A stretch of DNA of 64,000 nt, from positions 1 to 64,000 of the forward strand of contig NZ_SCVE01000014.1 of the NCBI RefSeq assembly GCF_004297105.1, written 5' to 3'. A program made the position numbers and the translations under genes. The notes under the pieces are model-generated. The model made no database searches, had not been told where the DNA came from, and saw nothing but the letters and a program-made list of their open reading frames with translations. This DNA comes from Herbiconiux sp. (GTDB lineage: Bacteria; Actinomycetota; Actinomycetes; Actinomycetales; Microbacteriaceae). How positions within the stretch are numbered: the stretch's first letter is position 1; every line of letters starts with the position of its first letter. Positions 37,553-45,383 of the stretch are shown in pieces.

Positions 37553-38049
37553 CCTGGCAGCTGCGGCGGGCCCAGCCCGGCGATCTCGACGCGATCATGG
37601 CCCTCGAGGAGTCGTCGTTCACCACCGACGCCTGGTCACGCGATTCCATGGAACGGGAGATCGGGCATCCCGAGTGCTACTACCTCGTGGGGGTCGACGC
37701 GGAGCATCCGGATGCGCTGCAGGGCTACGCGGGTCTGCTCTGCCCCCGCGGCGCGAGTGATGCCGACATCCAGACCATCGCCGTCTCCGAGGCCGCCCGC
37801 GGCCGGGGACTCGGTCGCCAGCTGATGACACGCTTGCTCGGCGAAGCCGCCACGCGCGGGGCGACGAGCATCTTCCTCGAGGTGCGCGCCGACAACCCCG
37901 TGGCCCATGGGCTCTACCTCTCGCTCGGCTTCGCGGACATCGCGGTGCGGCCCGCCTACTACCAGCCCGACGGAGTGGATGCGATCGTGATGAAGGCACC
38001 GTTGTCTCCGCACCGGGCCGCCCTCGCCACCGAGGAGGTGCCGCGATGA
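37549..38049 (+). CDS. rimI: Ribosomal protein S18-alanine N-acetyltransferase RimI
   Basis: 166 residues from the ATG overlapping the tsaB stop. GNAT fold: [20 protein letters not shown] is the acetyl-CoA loop (RGRGLG), with [20 protein letters not shown] after it. RimI is regularly found between tsaB and tsaD. Substrate here is by analogy only. The frame is open upstream into tsaB, which is a shadow. Confidence 0.9.
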   Translation: MTWQLRRAQPGDLDAIMALEESSFTTDAWSRDSMEREIGHPECYYLVGVDAEHPDALQGYAGLLCPRGASDADIQTIAVSEAARGRGLGRQLMTRLLGEAATRGATSIFLEVRADNPVAHGLYLSLGFADIAVRPAYYQPDGVDAIVMKAPLSPHRAALATEEVPR

Positions 38050-39101
38050 CGGATGGCCCCGTCGTGCTCGGAATCGAGACGTCGTGCGACGAGACCGGCG
38101 TGGGGATCGTGCGCGGCTCGACCCTGCTCGCCAACGTGATCGCCTCGTCGATGGACGAGCACGCCCGCTACGGGGGCGTGGTGCCCGAGGTGGCGGCGCG
38201 CGCCCACCTGGAGGCCATGACACCGACGCTCGATGCGGCGCTCGCCGAAGCCGGGATCACCCTGGACGAGATCGACGCCGTCGCCGTCACGAGCGGTCCG
38301 GGGCTCGCCGGCGCGCTCATGGTCGGCGTGGGCGCGGCGAAGGCGCTGGCCGTCGCCACCGGCAAGCCGCTGTATGCCGTGAACCATCTGGTGGGACACG
38401 TGGGGGCGGACGTGCTCGCCGACGAGCCGCTCGAGTACCCCACGATCGCCCTGCTCGTCTCGGGCGGCCACACGTCGTTGCTGCTCGTGCGTGACCTCGT
38501 CGACGACGTCGAACTGCTCGGCGAGACGATCGACGACGCGGCGGGGGAGGCCTTCGACAAGGTGGCCCGGCTGCTGGGCCTGCCGTATCCGGGCGGTCCG
38601 CAGATCGATCGTGCCGCGGTCGGGGGCGACCCCGCCGCCATCCGGTTCCCGCGCGGGCTCATGGGCGCCAAGGATCTTGAGAGACACCGCTACGACTTCT
38701 CGTTCTCGGGTCTCAAGACCGCCGTGGCGCGCTGGGTGGAGAAGACGGATGACGCGGGCGAGGTGGTGCCGGTGGCGGATGTCGCGGCGAGCTTCCGTGA
38801 GGCCGTGGTCGACGTGCTGCTCACCAAGGCGTTCAGGGCCTGCGCCGACTACGGCATCCCGCGGCTGCTGCTCGGTGGCGGGGTGGTGGCGAACGCGCGG
38901 GTGCGCGAGGTCGCCGCGGAGCGGGCAGCGGCCGCGGGGGTCGCGTTGCGCATCCCTCCGCTCTCGCTGTGCACCGACAACGGCGCGATGATCGCGGCGC
39001 TCGGCGCGCAGTTGATCGAGGCCGGGTATGGGCCGTCGACCCTCGGATTCGGTGCGGATTCGACGCTTCCGGTCACCCAGATCCAGGTGGAGAGGCTCTA
39101 G
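38046..39101 (+). CDS. tsaD: tRNA N6-threonylcarbamoyladenosine synthase TsaD
   Basis: 351 residues. It transfers threonylcarbamoyl from its AMP adduct to A37. [15 protein letters not shown] start, [16 protein letters not shown], metal ligands in [12 protein letters not shown] (His-x3-His) and Asp in [17 protein letters not shown] overlap with rimI. Ends the tsaE-tsaB-rimI-tsaD set. Confidence 0.96.
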   Translation: MTDGPVVLGIETSCDETGVGIVRGSTLLANVIASSMDEHARYGGVVPEVAARAHLEAMTPTLDAALAEAGITLDEIDAVAVTSGPGLAGALMVGVGAAKALAVATGKPLYAVNHLVGHVGADVLADEPLEYPTIALLVSGGHTSLLLVRDLVDDVELLGETIDDAAGEAFDKVARLLGLPYPGGPQIDRAAVGGDPAAIRFPRGLMGAKDLERHRYDFSFSGLKTAVARWVEKTDDAGEVVPVADVAASFREAVVDVLLTKAFRACADYGIPRLLLGGGVVANARVREVAAERAAAAGVALRIPPLSLCTDNGAMIAALGAQLIEAGYGPSTLGFGADSTLPVTQIQVERL

Positions 39102-39123
39102 GGGCCGCGTTCTTTCCCTATCT

Positions 39124-39146
39124 GGGGTGACGCTGTGCGTCACTCC
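39124..39146. repeat. Inverted repeat downstream of tsaD
   Basis: A 10-bp stem (GGGGTGACGC at 39124-39133, GCGTCACTCC at 39137-39146, one G-T) with a TGT loop, 22 nt after the tsaD stop. No U-tract, and TTGACA follows at 39150. It may be a weak terminator or an operator for the following small membrane protein gene. Confidence 0.5.
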
Positions 39147-39220
39147 GCATTGACACTTTCTCAGACACCCTGCCACGATAGGTGCCTGTCAGTATCACTC
39201 AGGACAATTGGAGCCCTCCC

Positions 39221-39502
39221 TTGACTCAGCCCACCCCCGGATACGCGGCAGTGCCCGCTGCACCGAAGACGAACGTTCTCGCGATCGTCTCGCTCGTGAT
39301 CGCGATTCTGCAGTTCAACCTCATCGCCATCATCCTCGGCGCGATCGCGCTCAACCAGATCAAGAAGACCGGCGAGAACGGCCGCGGTCTTGCGATTGCA
39401 GGAATCGTCATCGGTGCGCTCTCGATCCTCTTCTGGGTCATCATCATCATCGTGATCGCCGTTGCTGCGGCGTCGAACCCGAACGTGGTCACCACGTACT
39501 GA
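39221..39502 (+). CDS. DUF4190 small membrane protein
   Basis: 93 residues. Start is TTG at 39221, chosen because GGAG lies exactly 7 nt upstream (39210-39213); an open frame from GTG at 39182 has no RBS. A short Pro-rich N-terminus leads to two membrane segments (VLAIVSLVIAILQFNLIAII and GIVIGALSILFWVIIIIVIA) joined by the family loop IKKTGENGRGLAIA. Function unknown; the next gene on the same strand is a larger paralogue. Confidence 0.8.
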   Translation: MTQPTPGYAAVPAAPKTNVLAIVSLVIAILQFNLIAIILGAIALNQIKKTGENGRGLAIAGIVIGALSILFWVIIIIVIAVAAASNPNVVTTY

Positions 39503-39605
39503 GTTCCACCGGCGCAGGTGGTCTTCGGGCCGCCTGCGCCTACTCTGTTAACAGGTCAGGGCCACAACGGCCGATGGCGGCCGTCGACACAGAAGGGCGT
39601 TCCCC

Positions 39606-40145
39606 GTGAGCGACACCAACAATCCCACCCCTCCCGCGGGCGAGCCCGGCGTTCCGCCGGTGACCCCGCCGGCACCGCCGGCACCGCCGGCGCCCCCGGC
39701 GCCTCCGGCACCGAACTACACGGCGCCGCCGAGCTACCCGCAGCAGCCCCAGGCCCCCAGCTACCAGCAGCCTCCGGCGCCCGGGTACCAGCAGCCGCCG
39801 GCCCCCGCCCAGGGCTACCAGCAGGCTCCTCCGCCCGGGTACCAGCCCCCGCAGCAGCCGTATTACGGCGGCTACCCGCAGGCGCCGGCCGCGCCGCCCA
39901 CGAACACCCTGGCGATCATCACGATCATCCTCGCCTTCGTGTTCAGCATCGCGGGCATCGTCACGGGCCACATCGCGCTGAAGCAGATCGACCGCACGGG
40001 CGAGTCGGGCCGTGGGCTCGCGAAGGCCGGCCTCATCCTGAGCTACGTGTTCACGGGCTTCGGGTTGCTCTTCGTGATCGGCTACATCGTCATCATCGGG
40101 CTTGCCATCGCAACGGCAGGAACAAGCGGGTACTACAACTACTAG
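39606..40145 (+). CDS. DUF4190 membrane protein with a Pro/Gln/Tyr-rich N-terminal half
   Basis: 179 residues. Residues 1-98 are low complexity: PAPPAPP runs, then YQQPPAPG repeats, probably disordered and cytosolic. Two membrane segments follow with the loop IDRTGESGRGLAKAG, the same family as the preceding gene. GTG start. The stop codon overlaps the stop of the convergent methyltransferase gene by 4 bp (CTAG). Function unknown; similar Pro-rich actinobacterial membrane proteins are often near the septum or wall (inference). Confidence 0.8.
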   Translation: MSDTNNPTPPAGEPGVPPVTPPAPPAPPAPPAPPAPNYTAPPSYPQQPQAPSYQQPPAPGYQQPPAPAQGYQQAPPPGYQPPQQPYYGGYPQAPAAPPTNTLAIITIILAFVFSIAGIVTGHIALKQIDRTGESGRGLAKAGLILSYVFTGFGLLFVIGYIVIIGLAIATAGTSGYYNY

Positions 40146-41326
40146 ACCCGCTGCACCAGGAGGGCCTCGTGCTCTCCGGCCACGCGGGTCATGATCAGCG
40201 TCGCCGACTCCGGCCCCTTGAGGGCCAGGCGGCGGCGGAGGAGCGCGGGATCGACATCGATCCCGCGCTTCTTGATCTCCAGGGTGCCGATGCCTCGCTC
40301 GCGCAACGCCTTCTTGAGGTTCCCCTCTCCGGCCGGTAGCCGTTCGCGTACGCGGAACGCCGAGGCGAACGGGGTCTGCACGAGCGTGTCCCCGGTGAGA
40401 TACGCGATGCCGGGCGAGAGCATCCCGGCGCCGATCGAGCCCGCGAGGTCGCCGATCAGCCGGGCCCGGATGACCGCCCCATCCGGTTCGTAGACGTACT
40501 CGCCGAGCTCTCTCGGCTCCGCGTCGGTACTGTCTTCGGCGGCGGTGAGTTCGTGGGCCGCATCCGCTCTGATCACGAGGGCGGAGCGACGGATGCCGGG
40601 CCGGGCGAGAGAGGTGAACCAGAGACCCATCTCCACCACCTGCCCATCGACCGAGACCCATTGTGCCTCGGCGTGCGCCGGGATCAGCTGCCGGTCGAAG
40701 CCCGGACCCAGCTTGATGCCCGTGGGCATCCGCTCGGCGAGGTCGAACGCGAAGTCGACCGAGGGTGAGTAGTCGGCGGCTCGTGTGATGCGGGTCGTGT
40801 TCTCGGTGCCCCCTGTGCGGCGGGCAGGGTCGAGGTAGACGGCGTCGATGCCCGTGAGGTCGGCCTGCTCGGCGTCGCCCAGCACCACCTCGGCGTCGGG
40901 GAAGGTGGCCAGGTTGTAACTGGCGACGGCGGCCGTGACCTCGTCGCGCTCGACCGCCCGCACCGCGAGGTCGAGGGCGGAGAGCGCGAGCGCGTCGGCT
41001 CCGATGCCGCAGCCGAGGTCGGCGACCCGGGTGGCGCCCGCCTCGCGGAAGCGGCCGGCGTGCAGGGCGGCGACCTTCAGGCGGGTGGCCTGCTCCAGCC
41101 CTGCGGGGGTGTAGAGAAGACGATCGGCGAACGGACCGAACTTCTGCGCGGCCTTTTCGCGCAGCCGCGCCTGGGTGAGTACGGCAGCCACGAGATCGGC
41201 GGGATGGCCCGCTTTGCGCAGGGCGCTCACCTGGCCGGCGGCGCCACCCGCGGAGTAGGGCGGGAGGGAGTCGAGAAGGCGCAGACCCTCGGCGGTGAGC
41301 AGGAGCGAGAGCTCGCGGGAGTCCAT
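40142..41326 (-). CDS. Class I SAM-dependent methyltransferase with THUMP-like C-terminal domain
   Basis: 394 residues. The Rossmann methyltransferase has the SAM motif VADLGCGIGADALALS (about 103-118), acidic ERDEV as motif II and YLDPARRTGG as motif IV. The last 90 residues (EGNLKKALRERGIGTLEIKKRGIDVDPALLRRRL) resemble the THUMP-like domain fused to such enzymes. RNA is a likely substrate, but the position is unknown. Transcribed toward the DUF4190 gene; divergent from groES. Confidence 0.85.
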   Translation of the reverse strand: MDSRELSLLLTAEGLRLLDSLPPYSAGGAAGQVSALRKAGHPADLVAAVLTQARLREKAAQKFGPFADRLLYTPAGLEQATRLKVAALHAGRFREAGATRVADLGCGIGADALALSALDLAVRAVERDEVTAAVASYNLATFPDAEVVLGDAEQADLTGIDAVYLDPARRTGGTENTTRITRAADYSPSVDFAFDLAERMPTGIKLGPGFDRQLIPAHAEAQWVSVDGQVVEMGLWFTSLARPGIRRSALVIRADAAHELTAAEDSTDAEPRELGEYVYEPDGAVIRARLIGDLAGSIGAGMLSPGIAYLTGDTLVQTPFASAFRVRERLPAGEGNLKKALRERGIGTLEIKKRGIDVDPALLRRRLALKGPESATLIMTRVAGEHEALLVQRV

Positions 41327-41369
41327 CCGGCAACGCTACCAAGGGGGCGACGGATCGAGGCGTCATACT

Positions 41370-41396
41370 CTGGCACTCACATTGCGCGAGTGCCAG
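41370..41396. promoter_or_regulatory. CIRCE element 1 (HrcA operator), perfect
   Basis: CTGGCACTC, 9-bp spacer, GAGTGCCAG: a perfect 9-9-9 inverted repeat of the CIRCE type. The -35 hexamer TTGCGC of the groES promoter (41382-41387) begins in the spacer. Confidence 0.92.
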
Positions 41397-41411
41397 CGAA
41401 GCCTCTAAACT
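41382..41411 (+). promoter_or_regulatory. groES promoter
   Basis: TTGCGC (41382-41387) and TAAACT (41406-41411), 18-bp spacing. Transcription would start near 41418, inside the second CIRCE element, giving a leader of about 60 nt. Confidence 0.75.
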
Positions 41412-41415
41412 CGAC

Positions 41416-41442
41416 TTAGCACTCTCGGAGTGAGTGTGCTAA
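41416..41442. promoter_or_regulatory. CIRCE element 2 (HrcA operator)
   Basis: TTAGCACTC, 9-bp spacer, GTGTGCTAA; one mismatch from the consensus GAGTGCTAA. It covers the predicted transcription start of groES. Confidence 0.9.
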
Positions 41443-41479
41443 CCCAGACGTTTTGTAACTGAGAAAGAAGAGGTCAACC

Positions 41480-41776
41480 GTGTCGGTCTCCATCAAGCCG
41501 CTCGAGGATCGCATCGTCATCAAGCAGGTCGAAGCCGAGCAGACCACTGCTTCCGGCCTCGTCATCCCTGACACCGCCAAGGAGAAGCCCCAGGAGGGCG
41601 AGGTCGTGGCCGTGGGCCCCGGTCGTATCGACGACAACGGAAACCGCGTGCCGCTCGACGTCGCCGTCGGCGACAAGGTCATCTACTCCAAGTACGGCGG
41701 AACCGAGGTGAAGTACGGCGGAGAAGACCTCCTCGTGCTCTCGGCCCGCGACGTGCTCGCGGTCGTCGTTCGCTGA
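41480..41776 (+). CDS. groES: Co-chaperonin GroES
   Basis: 98 residues, canonical length. [21 protein letters not shown], the mobile loop [20 protein letters not shown] and the roof [20 protein letters not shown]. Caps GroEL for folding. GTG start with AGAAAGAAGAGG upstream. Controlled by two CIRCE elements; groEL does not follow, as a terminator lies 15 nt downstream. Confidence 0.97.
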   Translation: MSVSIKPLEDRIVIKQVEAEQTTASGLVIPDTAKEKPQEGEVVAVGPGRIDDNGNRVPLDVAVGDKVIYSKYGGTEVKYGGEDLLVLSARDVLAVVVR

Positions 41777-41791
41777 CGACACGATCGTTCT

Positions 41792-41825
41792 GAGAACCCG
41801 GGTGGCTTCGGCCGCCCGGGTTCTC
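41792..41825 (+). terminator. Terminator after groES
   Basis: GAGAACCCGGG/CCCGGGTTCTC outer stem (41792-41802, 41815-41825), continued by a T-G pair and GGC-TTCG-GCC. 15 bp in all; followed by TGCGTTTCG. Confidence 0.88.
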
Positions 41826-41875
41826 TGCGTTTCGGGGAGTCGGCCTGCCGGCCGAGCCCGGAGTAGAGTGACGCG

Positions 41876-42829
41876 GTGACCCCGCCCCGCCCTGATCAGC
41901 CGTCGATCGCGGGCACGGACCAGCAGAAGTTCCGCTCCGGCCTGCTCGCCGCGGTGGGCGCCTATGTTCTCTGGGGGCTCCTTCCCCTCTACTTCCTGGC
42001 CCTGGTGCCGGCCGGGGCGTTCGAGATCGTCGCCTGGCGCATCCTGTTCTCCCTCGTGTTCTGTGCGGTGCTCATCACGGCGACCCGCAGTTGGGGCAGA
42101 TTCCTCGCCATCGCGAGGCAGCCGAGGCTGGTGCTGCTCATGGGCCTCGCCGGGGCGTTGATCTACGTGAACTGGCAGACCTACATCCTCGGCACGCTGT
42201 CCGGCCAGGTGGTCGAGACATCGCTCGGCTACTTCATCAACCCGATCGTGACGGTGCTGCTCGGGGTGGTCGTGCTGCGCGAGCGGTTGCGCGTGCTCCA
42301 GTGGGTGGCCATCGGCGTGAGCGCCGCCGCCGTCGTGGTGCTCACGGTCGGTTACGGTGCCGTTCCGTGGATCTCCCTCATCCTCGCCGCGTCGTTCGGC
42401 CTCTACGGCCTCGTCAAGAAATACGTGGGGCCGAGTATCGACGCCGTGAGCGGACTGAGCCTCGAGACGGCTTGGCTGACGCCGGTGGCGGTCGTGCAGC
42501 TCATGGTGGTTTCGCAGCTCAGCGGACTCACCTTCGGTGATGGCGCGCTGCACACGACTCTGCTGGTGCTGACCGGGGTGGCAACAGCCATCCCTCTGCT
42601 GTTGTTCGCCTCCGCCACGCGGCGCCTGCCTCTGGTGTACGTGGGGTTCATCCAGTTCATCGCGCCCATCCTCCAGTTCGCGATCGGGGTGTTCGTGCTG
42701 CACGAGCCCATGCCGCCCGAGCGCTGGTTCGGGTTCGGAATCGTCTGGCTGGCCGTGGCGATCCTGATCGCCGACATGGCGCGAGCCGGCCGCGGCGCGC
42801 GCTCCGAACCACTCGGCCCCGTATCGTGA
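41876..42829 (+). CDS. rarD: RarD-type EamA-family transporter
   Basis: 317 residues with ten membrane segments in two EamA repeats. The start GLLAAVGAYVLWGLLPLYFLAL and NWQTYILGTLSGQVVETSLGYFINP are RarD signatures. Probably a drug/metabolite permease of unknown substrate. GTG start; TAGAGT (41864-41869) ends 6 nt before it, suggesting a leaderless mRNA. Confidence 0.88.
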   Translation: MTPPRPDQPSIAGTDQQKFRSGLLAAVGAYVLWGLLPLYFLALVPAGAFEIVAWRILFSLVFCAVLITATRSWGRFLAIARQPRLVLLMGLAGALIYVNWQTYILGTLSGQVVETSLGYFINPIVTVLLGVVVLRERLRVLQWVAIGVSAAAVVVLTVGYGAVPWISLILAASFGLYGLVKKYVGPSIDAVSGLSLETAWLTPVAVVQLMVVSQLSGLTFGDGALHTTLLVLTGVATAIPLLLFASATRRLPLVYVGFIQFIAPILQFAIGVFVLHEPMPPERWFGFGIVWLAVAILIADMARAGRGARSEPLGPVS

Positions 42830-42863
42830 GCACGTGGCGGCAGGGCGATACAGTAATGCGAGC

Positions 42864-43652
42864 ATGAGTGACGACACCCGCATCCGGTCCGGCGCACGGG
42901 CGGCCATCGTCGCGTCGATCGTGGCCGGCGGCGCACTCGCCCTCACCGGATGCTTCGGCTCACCGGAGTCCTCGGGCACACCGTCGCCCACACCCATCCC
43001 CACGATGGCGCAGCCCATGCCGAGCGGTGACGGCACTCTGGTGATCGGCGCCGTTGTGCCGCTCACGGGAGCGGACGCCGGTTTCGGCGCCGCCTCGCTG
43101 GCGGGCGTGGAGCTCGCCGTGCGCGACATCGACGAGGCGGGCGGCGTCGGGGGCGTGCCGGTGATCGTGCTGCACGCCGATGCCGCGACCGGTGCCGCAG
43201 CGGTCACGGGTCTCGACAGCCGGGGCATCGACGCGATCGTCGGCCCGAATGCAGTCGCACTGATCCCGGCGACGGATGACGCGGCGACCGCTGCGGGCGT
43301 GCCGGGTCTCAGCGCATCCGGCGACGCACTCACCGCCGACGAGGCCTTCCTCACCCGGTTGCGGTCGGCCGACCCCACGCTGAGCGAGACCCGTTACGGG
43401 GCCGAGAGCTACGACGCCACGGTGATCGTGGCGCTGGCGGCCTCGCTCGCCGGAGACGACGGCCGTGCGTCCATCGCCCGGTTCCTCCCGGCCATCACCT
43501 CGGGCGACATCGAGTGCTCGAGCTACGGGGCGTGCCTCGAGGTGCTCAACTCGCGCGCCGACATCCGGTACACCGGTGTCACCGGGCAGCTCGGGGTGTC
43601 GGGCTCAGAACCTGCGCCGGGGGTGCTCGCTCTCATCGGCCTCGCGCTCTGA
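42864..43652 (+). CDS. Substrate-binding lipoprotein paralogue of LivK lacking about 150 central residues
   Basis: 262 residues from ATG 42864 (TACAGT at 42849-42854 upstream). Lipobox ALTGC puts the lipid Cys at 30. Residues 58-155 match the first half of the LivK N-lobe (LVIGAVVPLTGADAGFGAASLAGVELAV). From about 165 it matches the LivK C-terminal segment (DPTLSETRYGAESYDATVIVALAA, and the Cys pair in IECSSYGACLEVL). The stretch equal to LivK residues ~183-333 is missing with no frameshift. It may no longer bind ligand as a two-lobe trap. Adjacent to livK on the same strand. Confidence 0.8.
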   Translation: MSDDTRIRSGARAAIVASIVAGGALALTGCFGSPESSGTPSPTPIPTMAQPMPSGDGTLVIGAVVPLTGADAGFGAASLAGVELAVRDIDEAGGVGGVPVIVLHADAATGAAAVTGLDSRGIDAIVGPNAVALIPATDDAATAAGVPGLSASGDALTADEAFLTRLRSADPTLSETRYGAESYDATVIVALAASLAGDDGRASIARFLPAITSGDIECSSYGACLEVLNSRADIRYTGVTGQLGVSGSEPAPGVLALIGLAL

Positions 43653-43698
43653 CCCGACGGGCGATGCCCTCAGGTCACCGCAAGGTAACGATTCGGCC

Positions 43699-43718
43699 GT
43701 GTTACACGGCTGTAACAC
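43699..43718. promoter_or_regulatory. Activator-type dyad upstream of livK (GlnR-like)
   Basis: GTGTTACA-CGGC-TGTAACAC, perfect 8-4-8 dyad centred about 52 bp before the predicted livK start of transcription. It includes GTTAC-N6-GTAAC, which resembles actinobacterial GlnR half-site spacing. The assignment to GlnR is inference. Confidence 0.5.
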
Positions 43719-43725
43719 CAGCGTA

Positions 43726-43754
43726 TTGTTCCGGCGGCAATTGCCGCCTACTTT
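43726..43754 (+). promoter_or_regulatory. livK promoter with a 16-bp palindrome filling its spacer
   Basis: TTGTTC (43726-43731), 17 bp, TACTTT (43749-43754). The spacer is occupied by GGCGGCAATTGCCGCC (43733-43748), a perfect palindrome, which must be an operator if the promoter is real. The leader would be about 55 nt to the livK ATG. Confidence 0.6.
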
Positions 43755-43815
43755 GAATGAACGGCCGATTCTTCGAGTCTGCCGAGAAACTGCACACATT
43801 CACATAAGGAGCACC

Positions 43816-45174
43816 ATGAGCGTATTTGCGAAGGCCAAGGCCTCGCGCTCGAAGCCCCTCTCGATCGTTGCGGGTGTTGCCGCGTTCAGTGCCGGCGCTC
43901 TGCTGCTGGCTTCCTGCGCGTCGACCCCGTCGACCGATGGCGGAGAGACGACCGCGGCGGCAGCAGTCTGCGGCACCGATGCGGCGACGACGGCCCCGGC
44001 CATCACGCCCGTCACCCCGGAGGCGGCGCAGTCGCGCGCCACGTCGCTGAAGATCGGCTCGATCCTGCCGACCACCGGTAGCCTCGCCTTCCTCGGCCCG
44101 CCCGAGATCGCGGGTGTCGACCTGGCTGTGGCCGAGATCAACGCGTCGGCCCCGGGTGTGCTCGGCGGCAACGTCGAGGTCATCCACCGTGACTCCGGTG
44201 ACACCACGACCGACATCGCGACCCAGTCGGCGACCGACCTGCTCTCGCAGGGCGTCTCCGGCATCGTCGGTGCGGCCTCGTCGGGTGTCTCGTTCACCTT
44301 CATCGACCAGGTCACGGGCGCTCAGGTCGTTCAGATCTCGCCGGCGAACACCTCGCCCGACTTCTCGACCTACGCCGACGGCGGATACTACTTCCGTACC
44401 GCTCCCTCCGACGTGCTGCAGGGCCGCGTGCTCGGCAACCTGATGGTGGGCGATGGCAACACGAACATCGGCATCATCTACCTGAACGACGCGTACGGCT
44501 CGGGTCTTGCCGAGAACGTCACCAAGTCGGTCGAGGCCGCTGGTGGCACCGTCGTCGCCTCCGAGGCGTTCAACGAGGGTGACAGCCAGTTCTCGTCGCA
44601 GATCGACGCCGTCGTGGCCGAGGCTCCCGACGCCATCGCCGTGATCGCGTTCGACCAGACGAAGGTCATCATCCCCGAGCTCGTGGGCACCAAGGGCTTC
44701 CCCGGTGACAAGGTCTACTTCGTCGACGGCAACCTGTCGAACTACGGTGACGCGTTCGACAAGGGAACCCTGAACTGCGCCAAGGGTACGCTCCCCGGCG
44801 TTCTCGCGGATGACTCGTTCAAGGCCAAGCTGCTCGGTGTCGACCCGACGCTGACCGACTTCAGCTACGGTGCCGAGTCGTACGACGCGGTCAACCTGAT
44901 GGCCCTCGCGGCCGTTGCGGGTGGCGGCACGACCGGTCCGATCATCCAGGCCAACATGAAGGCGGTCTCCGAGGGCGGCACGAAGTGCACCTCCTTCGCG
45001 GAGTGCGCCGACCTGCTGGCTGCGGGTACCGACATCGACTACGACGGCGTCTCCGGACCCATCACGTTCGATGACAACGGTGACCCCACCGAGGCCTACA
45101 TCGGCATCTACCAGTACGGCCAGGACAACAACTACGCGCCGCTGAACGTCGAGTTCGGTTCGCTCGCAGGCTAG
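43816..45174 (+). CDS. livK: Branched-chain amino acid ABC transporter substrate-binding lipoprotein
   Basis: 452 residues from ATG 43816 (RBS AAGGAG). Signal peptide with lipobox LLASC; lipid Cys34. Two-lobe periplasmic-binding fold: LKIGSILPTTGSLAFLGPPEIAGVDLAVAEIN in lobe 1, NIGIIYLNDAYGSGLAENV in lobe 2, and FSYGAESYDAVNLMALA near the end. Anchored outside the membrane, it would feed LivHMGF, encoded on the opposite strand. Leu/Ile/Val is the family default; other amino acids, amides or urea are possible. The frame is open upstream, but not coding. Confidence 0.93.
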   Translation: MSVFAKAKASRSKPLSIVAGVAAFSAGALLLASCASTPSTDGGETTAAAAVCGTDAATTAPAITPVTPEAAQSRATSLKIGSILPTTGSLAFLGPPEIAGVDLAVAEINASAPGVLGGNVEVIHRDSGDTTTDIATQSATDLLSQGVSGIVGAASSGVSFTFIDQVTGAQVVQISPANTSPDFSTYADGGYYFRTAPSDVLQGRVLGNLMVGDGNTNIGIIYLNDAYGSGLAENVTKSVEAAGGTVVASEAFNEGDSQFSSQIDAVVAEAPDAIAVIAFDQTKVIIPELVGTKGFPGDKVYFVDGNLSNYGDAFDKGTLNCAKGTLPGVLADDSFKAKLLGVDPTLTDFSYGAESYDAVNLMALAAVAGGGTTGPIIQANMKAVSEGGTKCTSFAECADLLAAGTDIDYDGVSGPITFDDNGDPTEAYIGIYQYGQDNNYAPLNVEFGSLAG

Positions 45175-45189
45175 TCCTCCGCACAGCCT

Positions 45190-45224
45190 GAAGGCCCGGC
45201 CCCCTCACGGGGTGCCGGGCCTTC
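45190..45224 (+). terminator. Terminator after livK
   Basis: GAAGGCCCGGC (45190-45200) with GCCGGGCCTTC (45214-45224), closed by CCCC-TCAC-GGGG and one bulged T. Followed by TCGCATT. Confidence 0.85.
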
Positions 45225-45321
45225 TCGCATTCCCGGCCGTTCGCGGGCGGGCCGCTGCTGGGCCCCTGCGCGACTGCGCTGTGGAGCACCGGGGACGATC
45301 CCGGGCGCCTGCTGAAACGAC

Positions 45322-45360
45322 GGATGCCGGGCCCCGCCTCGACGGCGGTGCCCGGCATCC
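45322..45360 (-). terminator. Terminator of the livHMGF operon
   Basis: GGATGCCGGGC (45322-45332) pairs with GCCCGGCATCC (45350-45360), with an inner CCGCC-TCGAC-GGCGG hairpin. Read leftward it is followed by GTCGTTTCAG. It lies 23 nt past the livF stop. Confidence 0.8.
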
Positions 45361-45383
45361 GGTGCGTGTGGTGCGGGAGTGGG

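Noticed and set aside
39660..39860. GCACCGCCGGCGCC-type tandem repeats as a DNA repeat or CRISPR-like array
   Set aside because: They encode the Pro-rich segment of the DUF4190 protein; units are short, variable and without spacers.
42834..42863. GTG 42834 as start of the deleted substrate-binding protein
   Set aside because: It would place the start upstream of the likely -10 box (42849-42854); ATG 42864 gives a normal lipoprotein signal.
41474..43378. 634-codon minus-strand open frame opposite groES and rarD
   Set aside because: Shadow; the plus-strand genes have clear domains, promoters and terminators.
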